NCBI RefSeq assembly: GCF_028282165.1
Contig: NZ_JANQIM010000010.1
Location: forward strand, 1-64,000
DNA: 64,000 nt
Source: Winogradskyella sp.
Lineage (GTDB): Bacteria; Bacteroidota; Bacteroidia; Flavobacteriales; Flavobacteriaceae
Reading direction: 5' to 3'
The notes below the pieces were generated by a model. That model had not been told where the DNA came from. It ran no database searches and worked only from the letters and a program-made list of their open reading frames with translations. Position 1 is the first letter of the stretch, and every line of letters starts with the position of its first letter. This document shows positions 33,418 to 42,857 of the stretch, piece after piece. The position numbers were made by a program, and so were the translations under genes.

Positions 33418-34863
33418 ATGAAACAAAATTTTTTGGCTTTAGTAATACTGTTTTGCCAGATTACTATTGCTCAAACTTCACAGGAGAACTTTTCGGAACT
33501 TGATCACTTTATTAAAAAGTTGCAGCTAGAAACAAACTCACAATCTATTTCTGCTGCTATCTATATGAATAATAGCCTATTTTGGGCCAATGGATTTGAA
33601 ATACAAGATGATGAGGTCGTCCAAGTCAATGGAAATAGATCTTACAGAATAGGGAGTGTTTCTAAGGTCTTCACTTCAGCAATATTAGAAATGATGCGAG
33701 CTGAAAACAAATTAAATTTAGATGATCCCGTATTTGAATACTTGCCCAAATTTGGAGAGAAAGGTAAAAAGATATCGTTACGCTCTTTAGCAAACCATAC
33801 AAGCGGTGTGAGACATTATGATTATGGTGAAGAGAAATTAGCTAGAAAGCCATATGATAGTAGTATTGAAAGCTTAGAACTATTCGTTAATGACCCTTTA
33901 TTGTTCGAACCAAAAACAAATTATTACTACTCAAGCTATGGTTATAATCTTATTGCGGCATGCTTGGAAAAAATAGCAGAAAAAAGTTACGAAATATTGC
34001 TCCAAGAATACATTACGCAACCATATGGTTTTAATTCTATCGAAGTAGAAAAACAACATGATTTTAAGCCAGAATATGTTGATGTTTATGAAGGCAAGCG
34101 TAAAGTTGTTCAGGCAAAGGATTTGAGTTATAAATGGGCAAGTGGTGGCCTAAGATCTAATGTGACTGATTTGGTAAAATTTGGAGCACTGTTTTTTGAT
34201 AATAACAGTACATTCGATAGCAACTCAAAATTGAACTTTTTTACGCAAGGAACATTGAAAGATGGTACCTCAGTTTCCCATGCAGTTGGATGGAAAGCAG
34301 ACATGTTGAATACTGGTGAACGTATAATTTACCATAACGGAGAGGTGCAAGGAGGTCGTACCCATTTTTTGGTTATTCCAGGACTAAATATCTCAGTAGC
34401 AATTTCAGTTAACAGAGGCAGTTATTTCAGTTTAGATGAAGGCTTGTTTTTAGTGCAACAAGCTTTGGTTTTAGAAAAAAAGCCTTTTGGGGCTAAATTC
34501 AAACGCGATGAAGAAAAGATTTCAAAAGTCGTTAAATCCATGCATAAAGCACTTCGAGATTTCAGAACCGGTTTAAAAGAAGCTAATTTGGAGCTTATCA
34601 ACGATTGTGTATCAAATGATTTTTCTAACCCAAAATGGAAGGATAAGTCCAAATTCATAGACTTCTTAACCGATAAATTAAGTAACAAAACTGTAATTGA
34701 GGAAGATACGGAAATAGATTTGTCTATCGGCGGAATAGAAAATGGCGCTATATCTACTGTTGATAATTTGAAGTATAAGAACTTATTTGACAAGGATTAC
34801 ACTTTTATTTTTACATTTTTTGATGAGAAATGGAGCCTGACATCCATCTCGGAGAAACTTTAA
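33418..34863 (+). CDS. Exported beta-lactamase-fold serine hydrolase
   Basis: This 481-residue protein has a signal peptide (LALVILFCQITIAQ). Catalytic motifs are Ser80-x-x-Lys83 (RIGSVSKVFTSAI), the tyrosine motif YYYSSYGYNLIAACLEKIA and IIYHNGEVQGGRTHF as the third motif. The C-terminal ~110 residues form a separate alpha/beta segment (SKVVKSMHKALRDFRTGLKE). It is a paralogue in type of the hydrolase at 21362-23011 but with a different tail. The tyrosine motif reads YSSYG-YNL, so the usual YxN may be the YNL step. Confidence 0.88.
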   Translation: MKQNFLALVILFCQITIAQTSQENFSELDHFIKKLQLETNSQSISAAIYMNNSLFWANGFEIQDDEVVQVNGNRSYRIGSVSKVFTSAILEMMRAENKLNLDDPVFEYLPKFGEKGKKISLRSLANHTSGVRHYDYGEEKLARKPYDSSIESLELFVNDPLLFEPKTNYYYSSYGYNLIAACLEKIAEKSYEILLQEYITQPYGFNSIEVEKQHDFKPEYVDVYEGKRKVVQAKDLSYKWASGGLRSNVTDLVKFGALFFDNNSTFDSNSKLNFFTQGTLKDGTSVSHAVGWKADMLNTGERIIYHNGEVQGGRTHFLVIPGLNISVAISVNRGSYFSLDEGLFLVQQALVLEKKPFGAKFKRDEEKISKVVKSMHKALRDFRTGLKEANLELINDCVSNDFSNPKWKDKSKFIDFLTDKLSNKTVIEEDTEIDLSIGGIENGAISTVDNLKYKNLFDKDYTFIFTFFDEKWSLTSISEKL

Positions 34864-34939
34864 GTTGAATAAAAAACGTTAACTGGAAATTATATACAAG
34901 ATGCAGTAAAATGTATACATCTACCTAAAAGAGACCCAC

Positions 34940-34947
34940 TAATTTTG
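34940..34947 (+). promoter_or_regulatory. TAnnTTTG -7 element immediately before the four-TM gene
   Basis: TAATTTTG ends 4 bases before the ATG at 34952, the same close spacing seen before idi. Confidence 0.5.
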
Positions 34948-34951
34948 TCTC

Positions 34952-35356
34952 ATGGTATTATTATCAAAACTTTATATGGGCTTATTGCTCATCGCAACTA
35001 CAGGTATGCTGGTCTGGGGACTAGCAGGCTTTTTTGAATACTTTACGGAAATTACTCCTTTTATTAAACTACAGAATGACGCGTATCCAAGTGGTGTTCA
35101 GTTTGTGCATTGGTTTTTAATTACACTCACAGGTGGCACCTTTTTAATCGGCTACTTTACGAAATGGAAATGGACACCTTTTGCCATGGTACTACTCTTT
35201 TCTAATCTGGCGGTATTGTGTACCATTGAGACCTTTGACTTTATGTCGGAGCAATGGAGTTTTTCAGCATATAGTATAGAAATGCTATCTTATGTTGCCC
35301 ATTCTTCATTTCTCTTGATTTCAGCCTTGTCTAAATCGCATTTTAGACATTTTTAA
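34952..35356 (+). CDS. Small four-TM membrane protein
   Basis: This 134-residue protein has four hydrophobic helices (about 5-28, 46-68, 70-88, 104-126). I do not recognise the family. It begins 4 bases after a TAnnTTTG element and is followed 19 bp later by the metallo-hydrolase gene, with which it may form a transcription unit running to about 37.2 kb. Confidence 0.75.
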   Translation: MVLLSKLYMGLLLIATTGMLVWGLAGFFEYFTEITPFIKLQNDAYPSGVQFVHWFLITLTGGTFLIGYFTKWKWTPFAMVLLFSNLAVLCTIETFDFMSEQWSFSAYSIEMLSYVAHSSFLLISALSKSHFRHF

Positions 35357-35375
35357 ATTTAAAAAATCGAAATTC

Positions 35376-36515
35376 TTGAAAAAATTAAAAAAAATCTTAA
35401 AACGTATGTTTCTATATCTAGCAATTGTAATTGCAGCACTATTCTTGTCGTATTTAGCGTTCGTGAATTTTTATCCAAGTTTTGGAGGCGATGTTTCTCA
35501 AGAGCGAAAAGCGCAATACCAAACTTCTGAGCAATTTAGTGATGGCAAATTTGTAAATACCAAGGCTGGTGTTCCTGCTGATGCCAGCTTTTCCGAAATG
35601 CTAAGTATAGCCAGAAAAATGCTATTCCAAAAGATTGAAAATGGCAGACCTAAAAGCGATTTAAAAGTTCAAGAAATCGATTCAGCAGAAGTAGCTACGT
35701 ATAATGGAGGAGCAAGACTAATTTGGTTTGGGCATTCGGCACTTTTATTACAAATGGACGGTAAAAACATCTTGATAGATCCTATGTTTGGCAATGTCGC
35801 AGCACCACATCATTGGTTCGGTACTTCTCGCTTTAACAAAGAGTTGCCCATTACAATTGACAAACTGCCGAAAATTGACGCAGTGCTTATCTCACATGAT
35901 CATTACGATCATTTGGATTATGGTTCAATCAAACTGTTAAAATCTAAAATAGAATCCTATATTGTACCATTGGGTGTTGGAGTACATCTTGAGGCTTGGG
36001 GTATAGATAGTGATCAAATCACGGAATTAGATTGGTGGGACGAAGTAATCTTTAAAAATATAAAACTAGCATGTACACCAGCACAGCACTTTTCGGGCCG
36101 TAAATTCTCTAATAGTCAGAGTACTTTATGGAGTTCTTGGGTTATTTCATCAGAAAGTGCAAATCTGTACTTTAGTGGCGATGGTGGTTACGGAACACAT
36201 TTTAAGGACATAGGAGAAAAATATGGTCCATTTGATTTGGCCTTGTTAGAATGTGGTCAGTACAACAAAATGTGGCCAGATATACATATGTTTCCTGAAG
36301 AAACCGCTCAAGCAGGCGTTGATGTTAAAGCAGAAGTTATTATGCCTATACATTGGGGCGCATTTAAATTGGCATTGCACTCATGGACAGACCCTATAGA
36401 GCGTGTCATTAAGAAGAGTAAAGAATTAAACATTCCTGTAATTGCGCCAGAAATAGGAGCATCGATTCAAATCAATAGTCATCAAAAATCGAATACCAAC
36501 TGGTGGCTGTTTTAA
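35376..36515 (+). CDS. Membrane-anchored MBL-fold metallo-hydrolase (UlaG/NAPE-PLD-like)
   Basis: This 379-residue protein has an N-terminal membrane anchor (MFLYLAIVIAALFLSYLAFV) and the zinc motif HxHxDH at His174-His179 (VLISHDHYDHLDYGS). Further ligands lie in ACTPAQHFSGRKF, LYFSGDGGYG and VIMPIHWGAFKLAL. The overall pattern (WFGHSALLLQMDGKNILIDP, ALLECGQYNKMWPDIHMFPE) is that of the beta-lactamase superfamily members related to N-acyl-phosphatidylethanolamine phospholipase D and UlaG. It starts with TTG (MKKLKKILKR); an ATG ten codons later is the alternative. Confidence 0.9.
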   Translation: MKKLKKILKRMFLYLAIVIAALFLSYLAFVNFYPSFGGDVSQERKAQYQTSEQFSDGKFVNTKAGVPADASFSEMLSIARKMLFQKIENGRPKSDLKVQEIDSAEVATYNGGARLIWFGHSALLLQMDGKNILIDPMFGNVAAPHHWFGTSRFNKELPITIDKLPKIDAVLISHDHYDHLDYGSIKLLKSKIESYIVPLGVGVHLEAWGIDSDQITELDWWDEVIFKNIKLACTPAQHFSGRKFSNSQSTLWSSWVISSESANLYFSGDGGYGTHFKDIGEKYGPFDLALLECGQYNKMWPDIHMFPEETAQAGVDVKAEVIMPIHWGAFKLALHSWTDPIERVIKKSKELNIPVIAPEIGASIQINSHQKSNTNWWLF

Positions 36516-36542
36516 ATTGAAATCAATCAATAGTGAAAAATT

Positions 36543-37196
36543 ATGAAAAGAGTACTTATCACAGGTGCATCAGGAATGGTAGGCCATCTCATATTAGAAC
36601 AATGTCTATCCAGTTCAGAAGTTGTTGAAGTTATTTCTCTTGTGAGGAAGCCCTCTTTAAAAACACATCCGAAACTTAAAGAAGAGGTAGTTTCAGACTT
36701 TACGAGCTATCAACAGATGACGCATCATTTTGAAGCTATAGATGCCGCTTTCTTCTGCATTGGTGTCTATACAGGAGAAGTACCGGATGCCAAATTCAAA
36801 GAAATAACAGTGGATTATGCAGTTAATTTTGCAAAAGTCTTAAAAAGAAAAAGTCCAAATGCCATAATGTGTCTATTAAGTGGAGCTGGAGCAGACCGAA
36901 CTGAAAAAAGTCGTACTTCGTTTGCAAAATATAAAGGTATGGCAGAAAATGCGATTTCGAGATTGGAACTCGAATTTTATGCCTTTAGACCTGCATATAT
37001 TTATCCTGTAACACCACGGAAAGAGCCTAATGTAATGTACAAAATACTCCGCGTCATGTATCCTTTAATGAAACGCATCAGTCCTAGTAGCAGTATTAAA
37101 TCTACAGAATTGGCTAGAGCTATGTTTACTGTAGCATTAAATGGCGCAGAAAAGGAAATATTGGAAAACATGGATATTCTTAAACTAGTACAATAA
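36543..37196 (+). CDS. NAD(P)-binding Rossmann-fold oxidoreductase (NmrA/HTATIP2-like)
   Basis: This 217-residue protein has an N-terminal dinucleotide site RVLITGASGMVGHLILEQ (TGxxGxxG). It shows the atypical-SDR pattern of short epimerase-like proteins (FFCIGVYTGEVPDAKFKEIT, LLSGAGADRTEKSR, FRPAYIYPVTPRKEPN). There is no classical YxxxK; YKGMAENAI resembles the YK-x-x-x-E of the HTATIP2-like group. Function unknown. It is 27 bp behind the metallo-hydrolase gene. Confidence 0.85.
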   Translation: MKRVLITGASGMVGHLILEQCLSSSEVVEVISLVRKPSLKTHPKLKEEVVSDFTSYQQMTHHFEAIDAAFFCIGVYTGEVPDAKFKEITVDYAVNFAKVLKRKSPNAIMCLLSGAGADRTEKSRTSFAKYKGMAENAISRLELEFYAFRPAYIYPVTPRKEPNVMYKILRVMYPLMKRISPSSSIKSTELARAMFTVALNGAEKEILENMDILKLVQ

Positions 37197-37301
37197 GTCA
37201 ATTTGATTCTTCGGGCGATTACTGCTCTTTAATGTTTTCAAAAAACGGAAAATATATACAACCTTCGGAAAAATGTATTCATCTTCTATAAATCGGTGAT
37301 T

Positions 37302-37309
37302 TAGCTTTG
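37302..37309 (+). promoter_or_regulatory. TAnnTTTG -7 element upstream of the SRPBCC gene
   Basis: TAGCTTTG matches the consensus and lies 57 bp before the ATG at 37367. Confidence 0.4.
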
Positions 37310-37366
37310 TATCAGAAAATAATATCTGATAACAATTTTAAATACATCCTATTAAAATAGAATCGA

Positions 37367-37858
37367 ATGAATATTCAAATTAAAGAAAACATCAAGGTTA
37401 AAAAGCTAAAAGCATCGCACAGAACCATCTACACAGATATAGAAATTGAAGCTTCACCAGAAGAAGTGTGGGAAGTTTTAACCGATACAGATTCGTACAA
37501 AAAATGGGCAGTCTTCATGGTTGATGTTCAAGGAGAAATAAAAGATGGAAATCGAATAACGGTAATTTTTCAGATTAATCCAGAAAAAGAAAAGCGTAAT
37601 ATCATTGATCATACGATTTCTGTTATAGATAATGAGGAATTTTTCTGGGCTGAAAAAGGACCAGGTGGAATCTCTGATAACCATCATTTTAAGGTTGAAT
37701 CTGTTGGAAATAGCAAAACTAGGTTCATACAATCAGATGAGCTAAAAGGTGGAATTACGTGGTTAATGGGTGGAAATCTATCTAAAATGTACGGTGAAGG
37801 CTATCAGGCATTTAATAGAAACTTAAAGACAGAAGTAGAACGAAGATTTAAAAAATAA
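37367..37858 (+). CDS. SRPBCC (START/Bet v 1-like) domain protein
   Basis: This 163-residue protein is a single SRPBCC domain: TDIEIEASPEEVWEVLTDTD, SYKKWAVFMVDVQGEIKDGN, RITVIFQI, FIQSDELKGGITW and the C-terminal long helix YGEGYQAFNRNLKTEVERRF. Such domains bind lipids or small hydrophobic ligands in a cavity; many bacterial members have no known ligand. It stands between the metallo-hydrolase/oxidoreductase pair and an SDR gene. Confidence 0.9.
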   Translation: MNIQIKENIKVKKLKASHRTIYTDIEIEASPEEVWEVLTDTDSYKKWAVFMVDVQGEIKDGNRITVIFQINPEKEKRNIIDHTISVIDNEEFFWAEKGPGGISDNHHFKVESVGNSKTRFIQSDELKGGITWLMGGNLSKMYGEGYQAFNRNLKTEVERRFKK

Positions 37859-37896
37859 ATGCATGTTGAATATAGCAAACTAAAAACTTAAATGAA

Positions 37897-38028
37897 TGTC
37901 AATTCGAGTGAAAATCGTAAGATTTTTGTACCTGCCTTAGCCACAGACAGGTCGAGAATTACTCTTTAGACATAAAAACAGACGTCAGTTTGAGTGTTTT
38001 TCGAAGGAAAATGTATCGAAAACAGTCA
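37897..38028. repeat. Compound dispersed repeat upstream of the SDR gene
   Basis: Two repeat-like segments lie in tandem: one starting TGTCAATTCGAGTG with an ACCTGCC...GACAGGT hairpin (about 37930-37952), and one starting GTCAGTTTGAGTG and ending ATCGAAAACAGTCAG. Both are related in ends to the repeats downstream of 25.05 kb. The second one runs into the 5' end of the SDR open frame. Confidence 0.6.
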
Positions 38029-38076
38029 GTTTTTTCTATCGAGTTCATGTTAAATAAAGAATCAAAAAAAGAAAAA

Positions 38077-38982
38077 ATGAATTTTAATTTAAATAATATT
38101 CCATCACAAAAGGGTCGCATCGCTATAGTAACTGGAGCCAATAATGGTATCGGTTTCGAAACCACTCTAGCAATGGCCAACTATGGCTTTAAAGTCGTAA
38201 TGGCATGCCGGAGCTTGAATAAAGCAGAAAAGGCAAGGGTAGATATTTTGCAAAAAGCGCCACAAGCAGATCTAGACATACTACAGCTAGATTTGAGTAA
38301 TCTAGATAGTGTAAAAGCTTTTGCCAAAAAATTCAAAAACAACTATACGAAACTCGATGTTCTCATTAACAATGCTGGTGTACTGATATATTCAGGTAAA
38401 AAGAATAATGCTGGTGTAGAATTGCAATTTGCTACCAATCATTTGGGCCATTTTTTATTGACCAACCTATTATTGGATATGATTCCAGACCATCATGCAT
38501 CACGCATTGTGGCATTGAGCAGCTTGGCACATAAAAATGCAAAGATTTATTTTGACGATATAAATGGTGACCATATAAAAGATAGAGAGGCAGTATATGG
38601 CCAATCAAAACTAGCTAACCTTATGTTTGCCGATGAACTGAATCGACGTTTAAAAAAAGCAAATAAAAGTATTATAGCATTAGCTGTGCATCCTGGAGGC
38701 TCGGCATCTGGACTTTTTAGTGAAATGTCTAGGTTAAAGTATTACACCTTTAAAATTTTATCACCTTTTATTTTAAACTCGCCTGCTTCTGCCGCAAAAC
38801 CATCACTTTTGGCCGCATTAAGTCTTGAAGTACAAGGCGGTGAGTATTTTGGTCCACAAGGCTTTAACGAGTTTAAAGGAAAAGTTGGCTATGCTAAACG
38901 AAGTGATTATTCAAAGCGAGAAGATGTAGCTGAAAGGCTTTGGGAATTATCAGAAGACATGACTGGCCAGTCTTTTTTGTAA
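38077..38982 (+). CDS. SDR family oxidoreductase (retinol-dehydrogenase-like)
   Basis: This 301-residue protein has the classical SDR cofactor site IAIVTGANNGIGFETTLA, VLINNAGVL (NNAG), the catalytic tyrosine motif DREAVYGQSKLANLM (YxxxK) and LAVHPGGSASGLF. The pattern fits the WW-domain oxidoreductase/protochlorophyllide-reductase-like group acting on aldehydes, ketones or lipids. The open frame extends upstream into a dispersed repeat, so the start was set at ATG 38077 (MNFNLNNIPSQKGR); ATG 38047 is possible. The AraC regulator 20 bp downstream is probably co-transcribed. Confidence 0.9.
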   Translation: MNFNLNNIPSQKGRIAIVTGANNGIGFETTLAMANYGFKVVMACRSLNKAEKARVDILQKAPQADLDILQLDLSNLDSVKAFAKKFKNNYTKLDVLINNAGVLIYSGKKNNAGVELQFATNHLGHFLLTNLLLDMIPDHHASRIVALSSLAHKNAKIYFDDINGDHIKDREAVYGQSKLANLMFADELNRRLKKANKSIIALAVHPGGSASGLFSEMSRLKYYTFKILSPFILNSPASAAKPSLLAALSLEVQGGEYFGPQGFNEFKGKVGYAKRSDYSKREDVAERLWELSEDMTGQSFL

Positions 38983-39002
38983 TAGTATCATAAAAAATTA
39001 GT

Positions 39003-39938
39003 ATGTTTATTACAAGTAGTTCAATACCAATGGATAGCATTATTCATATTGAAAGTATTTCAGACATGCACAAGGTATTTGGTTTACCAAAACCTAAGCA
39101 TCCTTTAGTGTCAATTATTCGGTTTAAGAATGTTGAAATTCAGGAGGAATTCCATCATGTCCGATGTTCTTTTGGAATGTACTGTGTTACACAAAAAAAT
39201 GAAACCGTTGGAAGCATGAAATATGGACGAAATACGTATGACTTCCAAGAGGGCTCAATGGTTTTTATAAAACCAGGTCAGGTACTTACTTACGATGGTC
39301 ATCAATCTACTGCAGAAGATCCAGGTTGGGCTTTATTGTTTCATCCAGATTTGATTCTGAAATCCGAATTGGGAAGATCTATAGACGACTATTCTTTCTT
39401 TTCATATGACATTACTGAAGCTTTGCATATTTCTGAGGATGAAAAGATGGCACTTAACGAGATTCTTGGAAAAATTGAAAAGGAATATCATCAAAACATC
39501 GATCGTCACAGTCAGAAACTAATTATCTCGAATATAGAATTACTTTTGGATTATTGTACGAGGTATTACGATCGACAGTTTTACACACGGAGTAACTTAA
39601 ATAAAGATGTTTTAGCCAAGTTTGAACAGCTTCTGAAGACATATTATGAAGACAATAATCAATATACAACAGGAATCCCATCTGTGAGTTATTGTGGAAA
39701 TGCTTTACACATGTCACCAAAATATTTGAGCGACTTATTAAAACGCGAAACTGGCAAAAATGCCAAAGCACATATTGATGATTTTCTGTTGAATAAAACC
39801 AAAATGCAATTGTTAAGCTCTAAGGCATCTATTAGTGAAATTGCCTATAGCTTAGGGTTTGAGTATTCCCAACATTTTTCAAAATTGTTCAAGGCAAAAT
39901 CTGGAGTAAGTCCATCTGAATATAGGAGTTTAGGTTAA
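39003..39938 (+). CDS. AraC family transcriptional regulator
   Basis: This 311-residue protein has an N-terminal cupin-like sensor region (FEEGSMVFIKPGQ-like stretch reading DFQEGSMVFIKPGQVLTYDG). A C-terminal AraC DNA-binding domain follows (about 220-308: GNALHMSPKYLSDLLKRETG, IDDFLLNKTKMQLLSSKASI, SEIAYSLGFEYSQHFSKLFK). It lies 20 bp after the SDR gene and ahead of a strong terminator, so it probably closes that transcription unit and may control it. An ATG at 39030 is an alternative start. Confidence 0.92.
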   Translation: MFITSSSIPMDSIIHIESISDMHKVFGLPKPKHPLVSIIRFKNVEIQEEFHHVRCSFGMYCVTQKNETVGSMKYGRNTYDFQEGSMVFIKPGQVLTYDGHQSTAEDPGWALLFHPDLILKSELGRSIDDYSFFSYDITEALHISEDEKMALNEILGKIEKEYHQNIDRHSQKLIISNIELLLDYCTRYYDRQFYTRSNLNKDVLAKFEQLLKTYYEDNNQYTTGIPSVSYCGNALHMSPKYLSDLLKRETGKNAKAHIDDFLLNKTKMQLLSSKASISEIAYSLGFEYSQHFSKLFKAKSGVSPSEYRSLG

Positions 39939-39978
39939 AAAAAAGCCCGAACAACTAATAATTGTCCGGGCTTTTCAG
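39937..39978 (+). terminator. Intrinsic terminator after the SDR-AraC unit
   Basis: A stem AAAAGCCCG-(A)-ACAA / TTGT-(C)-CGGGCTTTT (39941-39975) follows the AraC stop codon directly. Confidence 0.85.
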
Positions 39979-40281
39979 CTATTAACCAACTTTAACTAAC
40001 ACTTTATTATAAAACATTAAATCTTATAACAATTATTACTTAAAACTTATCTCATTATATTAGACGTAATTGGCTTTGTTTTATTTCAAAGATTAACATA
40101 TTTAACGTGTATTTAACAAAAACCCTGACTAACCTAGGGCTGTCAGGGTCTTCTTAATCTAATAGTTAAACATTAACACTAACCATCAACTATTTATGTA
40201 AACTATTAAATATATTAAAGTTATGTTCTGTACTATAAAGACTCCATTTTTATATAAATGTTGCATTTTTAGACAAATATT
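39939..40281. other. Convergent intergenic region between AraC and the outer-membrane receptor genes
   Basis: About 340 AT-rich bases without a gene. It holds two terminators, one for each convergent unit (39937-39978 and 40118-40153). Nothing else was recognised between 39980 and 40115 or between 40155 and 40281. Confidence 0.7.
40118..40153 (-). terminator. Intrinsic terminator of the outer-membrane receptor gene
   Basis: An 8-bp stem ACCCTGAC / GTCAGGGT (40122-40149) with a nested CCTAGG loop. The A-run at 40117-40122 gives a U-tail on the minus strand. It lies about 130 bp past the stop at 40282. Confidence 0.7.
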
Positions 40282-42756
40282 CTATAAAAAACCTCCTCCA
40301 GATTTCTCGTCATTATCTCTACGTTTACGGGACTTAGCTCTGTATTTTCCACCACCAAAACGATAGGCCAAACTGGCGAAGATGGTTTTAAATTCTGGAA
40401 CAACCTCCACTTCTTGCCTAAATGGTCGCTCACTAAGGATATTTAACTCTTGGGTGTCGAATACGTTATTAAAGTTTAAGCTAAATGTTGCTCTGTTGTC
40501 TTCCAGGAAACTGTAACGCAAACCAAGGTTTACAAAATACATTGGGTCAACTTCAAAATTAAGACCTGTATCCTTACCGCGGTACATGGCAAAAGCCGAT
40601 AATGACAAATTCTTGGTGACCTTAAAGTTGTTGAACACTCTAAAGTTGAGGATGAGATTATCAACTTCTGTATTTTCTATTACAATGTCATCTTCAGTAG
40701 GATTATCAATAGTTGGGTCTAATGATTCTGCAAAACCTCTCTGTCTACGACCATACATATCAAAACTTGCATTAAAACTCCACCACTTAGTAGGTTTGTA
40801 ATTGCTGGAAATTTCAACACCATAAGCAGAAGTATTGTCAAAATTGTCTATTCGTAAAGTAACACGTCCAGAACCCAAAGCCGAGCGATCAACAAAAACA
40901 CCTTGGTTAATTTCGTCTTCAATTAGCCTATAAAATACACCAGCAGTAATACTTCCTTTTTTTAGATTTCTGGTATAATTAACTTCAATAGAGTTGGTGA
41001 ACTGTGGTTCTAACTCCTGGTTACCAAACTGAGAAATTAAAGGTGTGTTAAACTCTGGTATAGGATTTACCTGCCCGACTCCTGGTCGATCTACACGACG
41101 ACTAAAACTAAATTGGTACGCGTTTTTCTCGGATGGATTATAGGTAATAAAGGCGGATGGATAGACTTGTGTATAGTCATTTTCAAAAGGAAATTCCGTA
41201 GTTGTATTATTTGTTAAGTCCGTATCGATAGCAAATGTATTAACGTTTACGGTTTCTGCTCTAAGACCTAGTTTGTACGACCACTTTTCTAACTGCTTAC
41301 TATAACTTACATAAGCTGAATAGATGTTTCGTTCGTAATCGAAAGAAGTTGATGTTGGGATATAGTTGCCAAATTCGTCCTGTACCCTGGCATCAGAGTT
41401 ATACGCTAAGTCATTATTAAACAATCTGGCCTGTAAACCAGCTTCAAGCTTAGCTTTTTCAGATAATGGATTTACATAGTCTAGGTTAATCGTTGTGCGA
41501 TTTCGCTCAGTATCTGTGAATTCGTCAAAGTTTGGTCGTGCTCCTGTACCAGAAAAGCGGTTAAAGGTTACTATATCATTGTCAAAGATGTTGAAATCTG
41601 TTTCTAGTTCTATGTGATGACCCTCTTTGTCAAAATCTAGTTTGTAATTAACATTGTATTGCTGGCTATGATTCTCATTGTTATTGTCAATAATTTGATT
41701 TTGGTTTTGCGTAGGGTCTGCTTCAAAAATTACTGATGTATCTCCAAATACTCCTCCATCAAATATATTTTGATTGGTAAATATGGAAAAGGTGTTTTTT
41801 TCATTAATGTAATAATCCACTCCTAACTTAAAGAGGTGCGAATTGTTCATATCTAGTAAATCTATATCTTGATTTATGCCTGTTTCTACCTGTTCTAGTT
41901 CGAGAAAGGTCTGTCTATCGGCAATATTATTACCATAACTTCCATAAAAATTTAATTTGTTGTTTCTATAGTTCATATCAATAGAACTATTAAACTTTGG
42001 CTCTAATTGATAGCCTAATCCAAAGTTAAGATTACCGTTAAAACCAATGTTTACATTTTTGTGGAGTATAATATTAATGATACCACTCATACCGTCTGGA
42101 TTATATTTTGCGGACGGATTGGTTATTAATTCAATTTGCTTTATGGATGTTGATGGAATTTGTCTAAGAAGTTGCGCAGCAGGAATATTGGATAATTTTC
42201 CATCGACCATGACTTGTACATTTTGGTTTCCTCTAAGCGCTACATCACCAGTTTGTTGATCGATATTTACTGTGGGGATATTATTCATGATGTCTGATGC
42301 TGTTGGTCCAGCTGTTGTTAAATCCTTACCGACATTAATGACTTTGCGATCGATTTTTTGTTGTATAGTAGAGGTTTCGGCAACTACAGTAACTTCATCT
42401 AGGTTTGAAGTATCTTCTTCTAGACTAATATCTCCCATGTTAATGTTATAGTTTCCCTTACCTATGGTTTCTTGTTTTACAATGGTTTTGTAACCTATAT
42501 AAGTAATTTCCACTTTTATAGTTCCTTCTGGAATTTTTTTAATGTTAAACGTACCATCGCTATTGGTAATACCTCCTGTAATTACTTTTTCAGTGGCATC
42601 TTTAACTATAATATTGACATAGGGTAAAGGCTCATTGAGTTGGGCATCTATGACGCGACCTGAGATTGAACCATTTTTAATATCTGAATTTGAATTGGGT
42701 TGGGCGCTTAATATGGTTGATGAGACCATAATAAGCATTAAGAAGAAATTCTTCAT
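40282..42756 (-). CDS. Outer-membrane beta-barrel receptor with CarboxypepD_reg and TonB plug domains
   Basis: This 824-residue protein has a signal peptide (LMLIMVSSTILSAQ) and a CarboxypepD_reg-like domain at about 28-115 (GSISGRVIDAQLNEPLPYVN, TYIGYKTIVKQE). A plug domain follows (DIMNNIPTVNIDQQTGDVAL, NVQVMVDGKLSN, LITNPSAKYNPDGMSGIINI), then a 22-strand-type barrel ending in a basic stretch with KYRAKSRKRRDNDEKSGG. It belongs to the OMP_b-brl_3 group of TonB-dependent-receptor-like proteins. No SusD partner is adjacent, so it is not a classical polysaccharide-utilisation pair; the substrate is unknown. The last ~20 residues after the barrel are unusual. Confidence 0.9.
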   Translation of the reverse strand: MKNFFLMLIMVSSTILSAQPNSNSDIKNGSISGRVIDAQLNEPLPYVNIIVKDATEKVITGGITNSDGTFNIKKIPEGTIKVEITYIGYKTIVKQETIGKGNYNINMGDISLEEDTSNLDEVTVVAETSTIQQKIDRKVINVGKDLTTAGPTASDIMNNIPTVNIDQQTGDVALRGNQNVQVMVDGKLSNIPAAQLLRQIPSTSIKQIELITNPSAKYNPDGMSGIINIILHKNVNIGFNGNLNFGLGYQLEPKFNSSIDMNYRNNKLNFYGSYGNNIADRQTFLELEQVETGINQDIDLLDMNNSHLFKLGVDYYINEKNTFSIFTNQNIFDGGVFGDTSVIFEADPTQNQNQIIDNNNENHSQQYNVNYKLDFDKEGHHIELETDFNIFDNDIVTFNRFSGTGARPNFDEFTDTERNRTTINLDYVNPLSEKAKLEAGLQARLFNNDLAYNSDARVQDEFGNYIPTSTSFDYERNIYSAYVSYSKQLEKWSYKLGLRAETVNVNTFAIDTDLTNNTTTEFPFENDYTQVYPSAFITYNPSEKNAYQFSFSRRVDRPGVGQVNPIPEFNTPLISQFGNQELEPQFTNSIEVNYTRNLKKGSITAGVFYRLIEDEINQGVFVDRSALGSGRVTLRIDNFDNTSAYGVEISSNYKPTKWWSFNASFDMYGRRQRGFAESLDPTIDNPTEDDIVIENTEVDNLILNFRVFNNFKVTKNLSLSAFAMYRGKDTGLNFEVDPMYFVNLGLRYSFLEDNRATFSLNFNNVFDTQELNILSERPFRQEVEVVPEFKTIFASLAYRFGGGKYRAKSRKRRDNDEKSGGGFL

Positions 42757-42805
42757 TTTGTGCTCGTTTTTTGATTGATTGATAGTTTCTTATTGTCTAG
42801 ACGAC

Positions 42806-42813
42806 TAATTTTG
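42806..42813 (+). promoter_or_regulatory. TAnnTTTG -7 element for the CoA-binding protein gene
   Basis: TAATTTTG lies 44 bp upstream of the ATG at 42858. Confidence 0.45.
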
Positions 42814-42857
42814 CATCATGTTACCTCATTTAACACCCCTTAACTTTTTTTTAACAT

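Noticed and set aside
40282..42756. SusC of a polysaccharide-utilisation locus
   Set aside because: The plug and CarboxypepD_reg domains fit the OMP_b-brl_3 group, and there is no adjacent SusD or glycoside hydrolase.
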